Of a DNA stretch of 64,000 bases, positions 55,387-64,000 are shown one piece after another (the stretch's first letter is position 1; every line of letters begins with the position of its first letter). Made by a program: the position numbers and the translations under genes. Location: contig NZ_QIBZ01000002.1 of NCBI RefSeq assembly GCF_003725955.1, forward strand, positions 1-64,000. The letters are read 5' to 3'. Origin of the DNA: Slackia isoflavoniconvertens. GTDB lineage: Bacteria; Actinomycetota; Coriobacteriia; Coriobacteriales; Eggerthellaceae. Below the pieces are notes generated by a model. It was not told the origin of the DNA. It did no database searches and saw only the letters and a program-made list of their open reading frames with translations.

Positions 55387-55438
55387 CGCCGTTCAGGGCA
55401 ATTATGTTTGCCATTTGGCTAATCGCCCTGCGCGTTCG

Positions 55439-58400
55439 TTAGTCGACGCTCTTCAAACTTTCGACCATATCGATTTTCTTGAGCTTGAATTTCATCGCCA
55501 AAGTCACGATAACCGAGAACAGCATGGTGAGCGCAAATGCGATAGCGAAGCTCAAAGTGTGAATTTCGCGGCCGAACATCACTTGATCGACCTCGGCGGT
55601 GATTACAACATAGCCTTCCATAGCTATGCCAAGGAACAAACCAACGAATGCGCCAATCAGCGAAAGCAGCATGGTTTCACGATAAATATACGCGTTCACC
55701 TCATGCGGCGTGAAACCAAGCACCTTCAGCGTGGCAATCTCGCGCACACGCTCGGTGATGTTGATGTTCGTGAGGTTGTACAGCACCACGAACGCGAGCA
55801 AGGCCGCAGCAACCACAAGCACCACCACGACCGAATCGACGCTCTTCAGCATGCTGCGATAGCTGTTGATGGTTTCGTCGTTATACGTCACGGTTTTCAC
55901 ACCATCCATCGCGAGCACCTCGTCGCTGAACACTTCGCGCACGTCATCGCCCTCGGCAACGTTCGCGAGCAGCGTCGCGTACGAAGGCGCTTCACCCATG
56001 GTGGATTCGTACAACGCAGGCGACATGAGCACGTATTGCGCCACGTAGTTCTCCATAATGCCCGACACGCGCACCTCGCGGCCTTCGCCCGTCGCGTTGC
56101 CAATGGCATCCTCGTCGTAAATCGCGATGGAATCGCCCACCGAAACGCCCAGCTTCGTCGCGAGCTTCTCGCTTATGAGCACGCCTTCATCGTCAATCGC
56201 GAGGGGCTTGTGGCCCACGCGCGTGCGCAGCGTGTTGAAGTTGCCGAATTCCTGCGTATCTTGCGGCACGTTCAACTCGACACGTTGGTCGATTTCATCC
56301 GACGCGCCCGGAGTGCGCACAATTTTGTTCTCGGTAAGCACCCATGCCTTCGGACCTTCGGAGTCGGCCTCGACGCGTTTGGCCACGGCATTCTTTTCGG
56401 CATCGGCAGCATCGGGATCCATGCGCACGATGGCGTTGTAGTGGTACAGCTCGCCATACTGCTTGTCGATGATGTCGTTGATGGCGTTTTGCAAGCCAAG
56501 ACCGGTGAGCAAAAGCCCCGTGCAGCCTGCAATGCCAATAATCGCCATGAAGAAACGGCGCTTATAGCGGAAGAGGTTGCGCGCGGTGACCTTCCAACTG
56601 AACGACATGCGACTCCACAGCGGACGAATGCGTTCGAGGAGGATGCGCTTGCCGGCCTTCGGCGCGCGCGGCAGCATAAGGGCTGCCGGCTTTTCGCGCA
56701 GGGTGGCCATCGCAGCGAACAGCGTTGCCGCAACCGTGATGCCCACGGAAAGGCCCGCCGCCAGCAAGAACAGAGCAGGGTCGATTGGCGTAGGCCTGCA
56801 CGGCACAACATAAATAATCGCGTACGCATTCATGATGAACCACGGCAGGAATTGCGACAGCAGTACAATGCCCACGATTGAACCCACGCCGCTGGCAACC
56901 ATGGCATACACCAAATACTTCGAGGCGATGCGCCCATTGGAATAGCCAAGCGCCTTAAACGTGCCAATGAGCACGCGCTCTTCATCGACCATGCGCGTCA
57001 TAGTCGTAAGCGAAACCAAGGCGGCCACAAGGAAGAACAGCAGTGGGAACACCTGCGCAATTTGGTCAATGCGTCCCGCGTCAGAACGGAAACTTTCGGC
57101 GCCGATGTTCTTCTTCAAATCGAGCGCATACACGTCGGCATCCATAGTGGCAATGTCGTCCACCTCGGCTTGGGCGTCGGCGAGCTGCGCTTCGGCATCG
57201 GCGAATTCGGCCTCGGCCTGGGCGCGCTTATCAGCAAGCTCGGCAGCGCCGTTTTCCCACTGCGACAAACCGTCGGCATATTCGGCCTGGCCGCTTTTGA
57301 GCTGAGCGCGGCCCTCATCGAGCTGCGCCTGGCCTTGGGCGAGCTGCGCCGCAGCGGCATCAAGCGAGGCCTGACCGCTCGCGAAGCCCTGGTTGGCCGC
57401 AGCCTTCTGGGCAGCAAGCTCCTGCTCGCCCGCCGCAAGTTGCTCAGGCACGCCCGCGGTTTCCGTATCGATTTGAGCGATGCCCGCCTGAAGCTGAACG
57501 ATGCCCGCCTCGATTTCAGTTTTCTGGGATTCAAGCTGCGCTTGCTGCTGCTGGAGCTGCGACAAAGCCGCCTTGGCTTGAGGCAACTGCTGCTCGAGAG
57601 CTGCTTTTTTCGCTTTCGTTTCCTCATGCGTAGGATCGGCCGGATTCAACGCATCAATTTGCGCCTGCAACTCATCAATCGCCCGCTGCGCCTGCTCAAT
57701 TCTGGCCGCGACCTGCGCAAGGCCATCGTTCACCCGGTCGAGGCCCTTCTGCGCTTCATCGAGCTTATTGTTCAGCATTTCACGCGTCTGCATGGCGGCG
57801 TGGTATTTCGCCCACCCTTCGTCAATCGACGCCTGAGCCTGAGCCAATGCCGCTTGCGCCTGCGAACGCTGGTCGGCGAGTTCAGCCACGCCCGACTCAT
57901 ACTGGGCGCGACCGCTTGCCAACCGCGATTCGCTTTGAGCAATGGTCGCCTTCGCCGATTCAAGCTCAACGGCCGCAGAATCGAGCTGCGCCTTAGAATC
58001 GTCGAGCGTCGCCTGGCCATCGTCGAGCTGCGCGAGCGCGTCGGCCTTCTTCTGCTCGTATTCCGCACGCTTTTCATCGAGCGTGGCCTGAGCGTCTGCC
58101 TGCAGGCCTTCGATGCGCGACGCCTTCAAATCGTCGGCAATCGCGTCGATACGATTGGCAACTTCGTCGACTTTCGCCTGGTAGGCATCGCTTGCCCATG
58201 GCAAGTCGCGCGCACCATCGACCGCGATGAACGCTTCGGTAATGGGATAATCGTCAGCGAAGGCCGAATCGGGAGCGAGCACGAAGCTCGTAAGACGGCC
58301 GCTTCCAAGCGACGTCGAACCCACGTTAGTCGAGCACGTGTAATACGACGAATTCACGAAGCCGACCACCGTGAACTCGCGCTCGGCGAAGCTATCGTCC

Positions 58401-58930
58401 AAGTCTTGCGTGCCCTCGATAAGGCGCACCTTGTCGCCGATATGCACATCGGTCTGCCACACCGTGTCAGAAGAAAGCAGGCACTCGTCGCTTTTCGTGG
58501 GCCAGGTGCCGCTCTTCAAGATAGGCCTGTTCAAATACGAACCGTCGCTCGATTGCACGGTGAAGCCATCGTCGCACGTGCTCGCCTGGGCAGCGTCAAC
58601 ATCAAGCGACTGGAAGCACAGCGTATATTGCACGCCATCCAATTCTGAAATGGCGTCGGCTTCGCGAGCGGGCATAACAGCCGAAACGCCCTCCACATCG
58701 CGCAACGCGTCGATTTGCGCCTCATCGAATCCAATCGTCGAAACCACGCGCACGTCGGCCAAACTCGTGCCGTCATAGTATTCGTCGCCCGCAAGGCGCA
58801 TGTCGGGCCCCGTCATGCGCAGGCCGGCATAAAAGCCCGCACCAAGTGCGGCAATAATCGCAATCGCCAAAAAGCGGCCCCACGAATGGGTGATAGAACG
58901 CCGTAGATCTTTTCCGAATGCGCTCGCCAT
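55439..58930 (-). CDS. FtsX-like ABC permease with long coiled-coil domain
   Basis: The 1163-residue protein has one N-terminal membrane helix, a large extracellular region and FtsX-type permease domains near 635-760 and at the C-terminus (about 1040-1160). Roughly residues 265-590 form a very long Ala/Gln/Glu-rich coiled coil. This layout is seen in large FtsX-domain permeases of Gram-positive bacteria, often export or cell-envelope machines. ATG 58930 starts 2 nt after the ATPase stop; GTG 58939 is an alternative that overlaps it. The ATPase gene is directly upstream, so the two form one transporter. Cargo is unknown. Confidence 0.87.
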   Translation of the reverse strand: MASAFGKDLRRSITHSWGRFLAIAIIAALGAGFYAGLRMTGPDMRLAGDEYYDGTSLADVRVVSTIGFDEAQIDALRDVEGVSAVMPAREADAISELDGVQYTLCFQSLDVDAAQASTCDDGFTVQSSDGSYLNRPILKSGTWPTKSDECLLSSDTVWQTDVHIGDKVRLIEGTQDLDDSFAEREFTVVGFVNSSYYTCSTNVGSTSLGSGRLTSFVLAPDSAFADDYPITEAFIAVDGARDLPWASDAYQAKVDEVANRIDAIADDLKASRIEGLQADAQATLDEKRAEYEQKKADALAQLDDGQATLDDSKAQLDSAAVELESAKATIAQSESRLASGRAQYESGVAELADQRSQAQAALAQAQASIDEGWAKYHAAMQTREMLNNKLDEAQKGLDRVNDGLAQVAARIEQAQRAIDELQAQIDALNPADPTHEETKAKKAALEQQLPQAKAALSQLQQQQAQLESQKTEIEAGIVQLQAGIAQIDTETAGVPEQLAAGEQELAAQKAAANQGFASGQASLDAAAAQLAQGQAQLDEGRAQLKSGQAEYADGLSQWENGAAELADKRAQAEAEFADAEAQLADAQAEVDDIATMDADVYALDLKKNIGAESFRSDAGRIDQIAQVFPLLFFLVAALVSLTTMTRMVDEERVLIGTFKALGYSNGRIASKYLVYAMVASGVGSIVGIVLLSQFLPWFIMNAYAIIYVVPCRPTPIDPALFLLAAGLSVGITVAATLFAAMATLREKPAALMLPRAPKAGKRILLERIRPLWSRMSFSWKVTARNLFRYKRRFFMAIIGIAGCTGLLLTGLGLQNAINDIIDKQYGELYHYNAIVRMDPDAADAEKNAVAKRVEADSEGPKAWVLTENKIVRTPGASDEIDQRVELNVPQDTQEFGNFNTLRTRVGHKPLAIDDEGVLISEKLATKLGVSVGDSIAIYDEDAIGNATGEGREVRVSGIMENYVAQYVLMSPALYESTMGEAPSYATLLANVAEGDDVREVFSDEVLAMDGVKTVTYNDETINSYRSMLKSVDSVVVVLVVAAALLAFVVLYNLTNINITERVREIATLKVLGFTPHEVNAYIYRETMLLSLIGAFVGLFLGIAMEGYVVITAEVDQVMFGREIHTLSFAIAFALTMLFSVIVTLAMKFKLKKIDMVESLKSVD

Positions 58931-58932
58931 AC

Positions 58933-59634
58933 TTACCACTCAACCGTTTCGGCGGCTTGCGGGTGCGCATTGAGCTCCATGCGCTCGACTTTTCCTTCTT
59001 TCACATGAATCACGCGGTCGGCAATAGCGCAGAACGCGGAATTGTGCGTAATGAGCACCACCGTACGGCCCGTTTCGCGGCACGTGTCTTGCAACAGCTT
59101 CAAAATGGCCTTGCCCGTTTTGTAATCGAGTGCGCCCGTGGGCTCATCGCACAGCAAGAGCTTCGGGTTTTTCGCGATGGCACGGGCAATGGCCACACGC
59201 TGCTGTTCGCCGCCCGAGAGCTGCGCGGGGAAGTTATCCATGCGATGCGCGAGCCCCACCTGGGTCAACACGTCGGCAGGCGGAAGAGGATTGCGGCAAA
59301 TTTGGCTCGCAAGCTCCACATTTTCGAGCGCGGTAAGATTTTGCACCAAGTTATAGAATTGGAATACAAAGCCAATATCGTAACGACGGTAATCGGTGAG
59401 CTGCTTTTCGTCGAACTGGTCGACGCGGGCGCCATCGAGCGTAATAGAACCCGATGTGCATGAATCCATGCCGCCCATCATATTGAGCAACGTTGTTTTG
59501 CCCGAACCCGAGGGGCCGACGACCACCACGAGTTCGCCTTGCTCGATTTCGAAAGACATGCCATCGACGGCAGCCACCTGCACTTCGCCCATGGTATAAA
59601 TCTTGCGCACATCTTTAAATTCGACGAATGCCAT
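58933..59634 (-). CDS. LolD/MacB-type ABC transporter ATPase
   Basis: The 233-residue ATPase has Walker [10 protein letters not shown] (40-48), signature [14 protein letters not shown] (near 140), Walker [13 protein letters not shown] and the switch histidine in VVLITHN. It belongs to the LolD/MacB/FtsE group that powers FtsX-like permeases. The permease gene follows directly. AAGGGG precedes the ATG at 59634. Confidence 0.95.
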   Translation of the reverse strand: MAFVEFKDVRKIYTMGEVQVAAVDGMSFEIEQGELVVVVGPSGSGKTTLLNMMGGMDSCTSGSITLDGARVDQFDEKQLTDYRRYDIGFVFQFYNLVQNLTALENVELASQICRNPLPPADVLTQVGLAHRMDNFPAQLSGGEQQRVAIARAIAKNPKLLLCDEPTGALDYKTGKAILKLLQDTCRETGRTVVLITHNSAFCAIADRVIHVKEGKVERMELNAHPQAAETVEW

Positions 59635-59745
59635 AGCGACCCCTTACGCGGCGCGGTTTCCTGAATAATCCCTCATACTGAGTATATTGAAAGCGCCGCG
59701 GAAACCAGCGATGATTTTATGCCAGCGGCCCCACAACAGGCTTGG

Positions 59746-60546
59746 TTATCCCTCGAGAAGAGCACGGCTGTTAGCCGCCACTTTCTCCTTCAATGAATCG
59801 AGGCGGCACCTGCGCAGCTCTGCCATATGCTCGAGGGACGCTTCCAGCAGCGCGCGCACTTCTCGAGCGTTGAATTCCGCGCCCGCGGCGGGCGGCAGGT
59901 CGCTTTCAAGCAGCAATTTTTCTTCAGGGATTTGCTGCACATACGCGCGGCCGCGCTTGGTGGAAAGCATGCGAGGGTTGATGGAAAAATAGCAGCCGCA
60001 TTCGATGGCGCGCGCAAGCTCGACACCTGAACCAGAGAAGCAGTGGAAAATCACCGCGGTACCCTGCGGGTTTTGAGGGCCCTGCGGCGCACCAGGAGCC
60101 ACGAGTCCCACCCTTTCCATAAGATCAAGCGCCGCGCCCACGCTTTTCACGGCATGCATCGAGAGCACTTTGCCCCTCAACGCCGCGGCGATGCGCGCGA
60201 ACACCGTGCGCTGCAGTTGGGCGCTTTCGGCACGACGAGGCGCAAAATCGAGACCGATTTCGCCAATAAAGCGCGTTTCGGCAGCGTAGGCAACGAGCTT
60301 ATCAACCGCATCGGCGCCGCACGAACCGTCGGAAAGCCACCACGGGTGCAAACCCACACCGAGTTTGAAGTTGGAATTTCGATTGAGCTCATCGGCCAAG
60401 GCCAATGACGCAAGGTGATATTCATCGGGAGTCACCGTAGCGCACATGCCGCCTATTCCCCCTTGGCGCATCGCGATGGCCGCCGCTCGAGTATCGGGAG
60501 AAAAAGCCAGGTGACAATGCATGTCATACAAATCAAAGACCGTCAT
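59746..60546 (-). CDS. TatD family metal-dependent hydrolase
   Basis: The 266-residue protein has the TatD barrel with metal ligands H10 and H12 (MHCH), GEIGLDF near 95, FHCFSG near 168 and ESDLPP near 213. TatD enzymes are usually Mg-dependent DNases. The EIGLD and HCFSG motifs are intact; the usual LETD is ESD. GGGGGAC precedes the ATG. It sits between the ABC exporter and tcdA. Confidence 0.88.
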   Translation of the reverse strand: MTVFDLYDMHCHLAFSPDTRAAAIAMRQGGIGGMCATVTPDEYHLASLALADELNRNSNFKLGVGLHPWWLSDGSCGADAVDKLVAYAAETRFIGEIGLDFAPRRAESAQLQRTVFARIAAALRGKVLSMHAVKSVGAALDLMERVGLVAPGAPQGPQNPQGTAVIFHCFSGSGVELARAIECGCYFSINPRMLSTKRGRAYVQQIPEEKLLLESDLPPAAGAEFNAREVRALLEASLEHMAELRRCRLDSLKEKVAANSRALLEG

Positions 60547-60677
60547 TGCGTCCCCCTCTTTTTATGCACGCGCCCCCACGTTCTTCCCAATAAGGTTATA
60601 CCACCCAAAGGACAAAGGACGCAAACAACCCAAACGCAACGGCGCGAAAGATTTTCGAGGAAGGACCGTATCACCAG

Positions 60678-61496
60678 TTAGTCGGCGAATTCCCCCACGT
60701 GTGCGATGGCGCGAAGCGTTTCAGCCGCGATCATTTGACCCATCATGGGAGGCATATACGATGCCGTGCCCAAATTCGATCGCTCACTGCGAGAAGCGCC
60801 CTCGCGCACCGGCACGGGCACAGGCTGCTCGCAAGAATACACGACGCGCAGATGCTTGATACCGCGCTTGCGGCATTCCTTGCGCATGATGCGCGAAATG
60901 GGGTCGTTCACGGTTTCATACAAATCGGACGCACGCAAATATTCAGGCTGCAGCTTATTGGCGGCACCCATGGCGCTTATCAAGCGCAAGCCGTGCTTTT
61001 GCGCGAATTCCGCAATGAAAATTTTCGTCGAAATAGTGTCGATGCAGTCAAGAACGAAATCGATGCGGCCGTCACACTCTTCGAGGCACTCGGCATACAG
61101 CTCGTCGAAAGTCTCGGCGAGCACGAACGAATGCTTGGTAACGACGTGCACGTTCGGGTTAATATCTAGGCACATTTCGCGCATCACGTCGATTTTCCGG
61201 CGGCCCATCGTGCTCTGAAACGCGATGACCTGGCGATTCACATTGCTCGGCGACACCACATCGCGATCGATGAGCACCAAACGACCCACGCCGCCGCGCA
61301 CAAGCGCCTCAACGCAGCTCGAGCCCACGCCGCCCAAGCCCAACACCATGACCGTCGCGTTCGCCAGGCGGTCCATGCCATCATCGCCCATAATTCGGCG
61401 CAGGCGAGAGTCGGCCGCATCGTCACCTGGAGCGGGCTCGGGAGCAGGGCCAGCGATGCCATTCGGGTAGACGTACGTGTTTTCGGAAGCGTTCAT
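60678..61496 (-). CDS. tcdA: tRNA threonylcarbamoyladenosine dehydratase
   Basis: This 272-residue E1-like protein cyclises t6A37 to ct6A in tRNA. The ATP-binding GLGGVGSS (53-60) and the conserved IDRDVVSPSNVNRQVIAFQSTMG segment are typical of TcdA/CsdL, followed by DFVLDCIDT and a C-terminal ASYMPPMMGQMIA. ATG 61496 is chosen because the family alignment begins soon after it; the longer frame from 61562 adds a non-homologous stretch. Cysteine pairs of the ThiF type are absent, as expected for TcdA. Confidence 0.9.
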   Translation of the reverse strand: MNASENTYVYPNGIAGPAPEPAPGDDAADSRLRRIMGDDGMDRLANATVMVLGLGGVGSSCVEALVRGGVGRLVLIDRDVVSPSNVNRQVIAFQSTMGRRKIDVMREMCLDINPNVHVVTKHSFVLAETFDELYAECLEECDGRIDFVLDCIDTISTKIFIAEFAQKHGLRLISAMGAANKLQPEYLRASDLYETVNDPISRIMRKECRKRGIKHLRVVYSCEQPVPVPVREGASRSERSNLGTASYMPPMMGQMIAAETLRAIAHVGEFAD

Positions 61497-61784
61497 ATAA
61501 GTGGATCTTTCTATGCATGCCGTATCGCGAAAATGAATCAGCGATTCTTCAAACCTGGCCATTGTAAACCCCAGAACCTGCTAAATGCTCGTAGCGTTTA
61601 GCAGGTCGTGATTCTGACTTGGGCGTGAATACGGAGGTGCGGCGCAAGCCCACCTGCAAAAGAAGACTACAATGCTGGAATATTTACAACACGAGAAACC
61701 GGGACCGAAAGAGCGCCCGAAAACCGCAGCCGACGCGCTCCAAGAACGCACTCGCAGCTGCACCATCGAAAACAAGGAGTCATC

Positions 61785-63386
61785 ATGAGCACCACCCTGC
61801 CCCAGACCAATGATTTTGGCGGCACGCCCCTTGTCTCACTTCAAGCCATCGCCGAGGCGATTCGCGCCAACGGCACCGACTGCGAAATCGTGGGCGATGC
61901 GTCCACCGAAATTCGCGGCGTCGCGATCGATTCGCGCAAGGCCGCCGCAACATGCCTGTTCATCTGTAAAGGCGTGGGCTTCAAGCCGACATTTCTCGAA
62001 AGCGCCATCGCAAGCGGCGCCGTCGCCTATCTGTGCCAGGGCGAGCTCGACGAGCAGGGCAAACTAACCGCGCCCGCCGACTTGGCCGCCGCAGCCGCAG
62101 GCACCCCCGCAATCGTGGCCGCCGACGTGCGCCGCGCCATGGCTACGGCATCGAAGGTCGCCTATGGCGACCCGAGCACCGGGCTGAACATCGTGGGCAT
62201 CACGGGCACCAAAGGCAAAACCACAACCTCGTACATGCTGCACGCCATTATGGACGCCGCCGAGGTGAGCACCTCGATTCTTGGCTCCATCGAAACCGAC
62301 GACGGCATCGAGGAATTCGAAAGCTGCAACACGACGCCCGAATCGCCCGATTTGTGGCGCCACCTTTCCAATACCGTGGCTTCGGGCCGCGCCCATATGG
62401 TCATGGAGGTTTCCAGTCAGGCGCTCAAATACGACCGCGTGCTGGGGCTCACCCTGAACATCGCCTGCTTCCTCAACATCGGCCGCGACCATATTTCACC
62501 CGCCGAGCACCCCACGTTCGAAGATTATTTCGAAAGCAAACTCCGCATTTTCGACCAATGCGAATGCGCCGTGGTAAACCTTGGCACCGAACACGTCGAT
62601 GAGGTCATGGCAGCCGCGAAAGCTGCCCCACAGCTGTTCACCGTCGGCGTCGACTGCGACAGCGCCGATTTGGTCGCCTGCAACGTGCGCACGGTTAAAG
62701 GCGGCATCGAGTTCGATATCGCAGAAAGCACCAAACTCGCCGCAGCAGCAGGCGAAGAAGATGCTTCGGCCAGCGCTCACACGATAAAGCTGAGCATCGC
62801 AGGCCTGTTCAATGCCGAAAATGCGCTGTGCGCCATCGCGTGCGCGCGTCTTTTGGGCATCGGCTGGAACGCGATTGAGCAGGGCCTTTCGCACGTACGC
62901 GTGCCTGGCCGCATGGAAATCATCGCTTCGCCGAACGAGCCCATCACCGCCATCGTCGACTACGCGCACAACAAACTTTCGTTCGAAACGCTGTTCAAGT
63001 CGTTGAAGAAGGAATACCCAGGTCAGCAGATTATCGCCATCTTCGGCGCGCCAGGCGGCAAGGCGTACGAGCGCCGCGAGATGCTGCCGCAAACCGCCGG
63101 CGCCTATGCCGACCTGCTCATTTACGCCGAAGAGGACCCCGCGCACGATCGCGTGGAAGACATTTGCGCCGAGATGGCCAACAACACCCCCGAAGGCGTT
63201 GCGCACGAAATCATCTACGACCGCGAAGAAGCCTTCAAGCGCGCCGTGGAAGTCGCCCACGAAAGCAGCAAACCCACGGTTATCGCATTTCTCGCCAAAG
63301 GCGAAGAAGAGCTGCAGCATCGCGGTGACAACTTCGAGCCTATCAAGAGCGACTCAGCCATTGCCCACGAGGTTCTGGGCGCTTAA
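61785..63386 (+). CDS. murE: MurE-type UDP-N-acetylmuramoyl-tripeptide ligase
   Basis: This 533-residue Mur ligase adds the third residue of the peptidoglycan stem peptide. The ATP loop GTKGKTTT is at 141-148, the Mur middle domain includes the TTPESPDLW segment and HMVMEVSSQ, and the C-terminal domain has IVDYAHN and IFGAPGGK. Where meso-DAP enzymes have DNPR, this protein reads EEDPAHD, closer to lysine-adding MurE of Gram-positive cocci, so the third residue may not be DAP. The start follows AACAAGGAG. It stands alone between tcdA and an asparagine synthetase gene. Confidence 0.88.
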   Translation: MSTTLPQTNDFGGTPLVSLQAIAEAIRANGTDCEIVGDASTEIRGVAIDSRKAAATCLFICKGVGFKPTFLESAIASGAVAYLCQGELDEQGKLTAPADLAAAAAGTPAIVAADVRRAMATASKVAYGDPSTGLNIVGITGTKGKTTTSYMLHAIMDAAEVSTSILGSIETDDGIEEFESCNTTPESPDLWRHLSNTVASGRAHMVMEVSSQALKYDRVLGLTLNIACFLNIGRDHISPAEHPTFEDYFESKLRIFDQCECAVVNLGTEHVDEVMAAAKAAPQLFTVGVDCDSADLVACNVRTVKGGIEFDIAESTKLAAAAGEEDASASAHTIKLSIAGLFNAENALCAIACARLLGIGWNAIEQGLSHVRVPGRMEIIASPNEPITAIVDYAHNKLSFETLFKSLKKEYPGQQIIAIFGAPGGKAYERREMLPQTAGAYADLLIYAEEDPAHDRVEDICAEMANNTPEGVAHEIIYDREEAFKRAVEVAHESSKPTVIAFLAKGEEELQHRGDNFEPIKSDSAIAHEVLGA

Positions 63387-63410
63387 CGTCGCACGCAACC
63401 CACCCCAAAC

Positions 63411-63440
63411 AAGAAAGCCGCCCCGGGGCGGCTTTCTTTC
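63411..63440. terminator. Bidirectional terminator between convergent genes
   Basis: AGAAAGCCGCCCC pairs with GGGGCGGCTTTCT, perfectly palindromic, and is followed by TTCGTTC on the plus strand and by CTTGTTTGG on the minus strand. It serves both murE and the asparagine synthetase gene. Confidence 0.85.
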
Positions 63441-63445
63441 GTTCG

Positions 63446-64000
63446 CTATTCGTCGATGAAGTAGCGCTTGTACCAAATAAGGAACACAAGCGGCGTATAA
63501 ATCTTGCGTTGGTTCTGCGCCTTGCCCTCGTAGTGCTCGTCAAGCAATCCCATAAGCACGTCGCAATCGAAGAACTCGCTCGCCCACGGCGCCGTGAAGT
63601 ATTCCTTCACCCAGTTGTACCACTTCTCTTCGCGCAGCCAATAAATCATAGGCACGGGGAAGCCGACTTTCGGACGCGTCGCCCACTCATCGGGCAGGCT
63701 CTTGTTCGCGGCGTGGCGCAGCACGAGCTTGTTGCCGTTTTCATTCACACGATAGCGATCGGGAATATGCTCGGCAAATTCCATCACACGGCGATCAAGG
63801 AATGGAACACGCAATTCAAGCGAGTGCGCCATGCACATCTTGTCGGCCTTGAGCAGAATATCGCCCGGCAACCACATGTTCATGTCGAGGTACTGCTTGC
63901 GAATGAGCTCGCTCTTATCGGAAACGCGCGCATAAATGGGCGCGGCCAGCTCGAAAGCGCCTTCACCCTTGTCATATTCGGGGCGCAGCACGCTCGAGAC
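63446..64000 (-). CDS. asnB: Asparagine synthetase (glutamine-hydrolysing), C-terminal part
   Basis: Only the 3' part is in the window; the gene runs off the right edge and its start is not seen. The 185 or so residues match the C-terminal synthetase domain of AsnB: LPGDILLKADKMCMAHSLELRVPFLDRRVMEFA, RYRVNENGNKLVLRHAA and LPDEWATRPKVGFPVPM. The protein would use glutamine, ATP and aspartate to make asparagine. It ends 6 nt after the terminator shared with murE. Confidence 0.92.
   Translation of the reverse strand, partial: VSSVLRPEYDKGEGAFELAAPIYARVSDKSELIRKQYLDMNMWLPGDILLKADKMCMAHSLELRVPFLDRRVMEFAEHIPDRYRVNENGNKLVLRHAANKSLPDEWATRPKVGFPVPMIYWLREEKWYNWVKEYFTAPWASEFFDCDVLMGLLDEHYEGKAQNQRKIYTPLVFLIWYKRYFIDE

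Overview
The window is GC-rich, densely coded DNA from a strict or facultative anaerobe of the actinobacterial class Coriobacteriia, most likely family Eggerthellaceae (a relative of Slackia, Denitrobacterium or Eggerthella). This is inferred from gene content, not from a database search. The main clues are a Tat-exported lipoprotein flavoprotein reductase divergent from a twelve-helix LuxR-type regulator, a cysteine-type formate dehydrogenase paired with a GltD-like subunit, a CarD regulator, paired DegV proteins and a MurE without the usual DAP motif.

Layout. 1-1.6 kb: a structured GC-rich block, then ridA and a lone ABC ATPase. 1.9-8.5 kb: branched-chain amino acid genes (ilvA, leuA, leuC, leuD, leuB) separated by large hairpins. 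8.8-15.7 kb: a CarD protein, an ArsB/NhaD-type antiporter and a two-gene formate dehydrogenase. 15.7-17.3 kb: a gene-free stretch with inverted repeats and a tRNA-Thr/Gln/Lys cluster that carries a duplicated tRNA-Gln end. 17.4-20.5 kb: a lower-GC SNF2 helicase fused to a predicted nuclease, probably acquired. 20.7-24.0 kb: argG and argH, preceded by an arginine-rich leader peptide and a terminator. 24.2-33.5 kb: a fused double flavoprotein with a DUF1667 partner, an M19 dipeptidase, a PLP-fold protein without the catalytic lysine, an Asp/Glu racemase and a TSUP transporter. 33.6-41.9 kb: ligA, the flavoprotein/LuxR pair, a zinc-ribbon protein and an HdeD-like membrane protein. 42.1-49.5 kb: nnrD-acpS, glmS, LysR, DegV and a DUF1836-YgbA pair. 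49.6-59.6 kb: an aminotransferase, a small membrane protein, a frameshifted LysR gene, a second DegV, a Ser/Asn-rich membrane protein and a LolD/FtsX-type ABC exporter. 59.7-64 kb: tatD, tcdA, murE and the 3' part of an asparagine synthetase gene.

How the genes work together. IlvA makes 2-oxobutanoate through reactive enamine/imine intermediates that the divergently encoded RidA clears. LeuA, LeuCD and LeuB form the leucine branch. ArgG and ArgH are the last two steps of arginine synthesis, and the sequence in front of argG looks like a ribosome-mediated attenuator that senses arginine. The formate dehydrogenase and its flavoprotein would exchange electrons between formate/CO2 and NAD(P)H.

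The best candidates for something new are the arginine leader peptide, the SNF2-nuclease fusion, a roughly 150-bp palindromic repeat seen twice about 37 kb apart, and a 180-bp element with long terminal inverted repeats.
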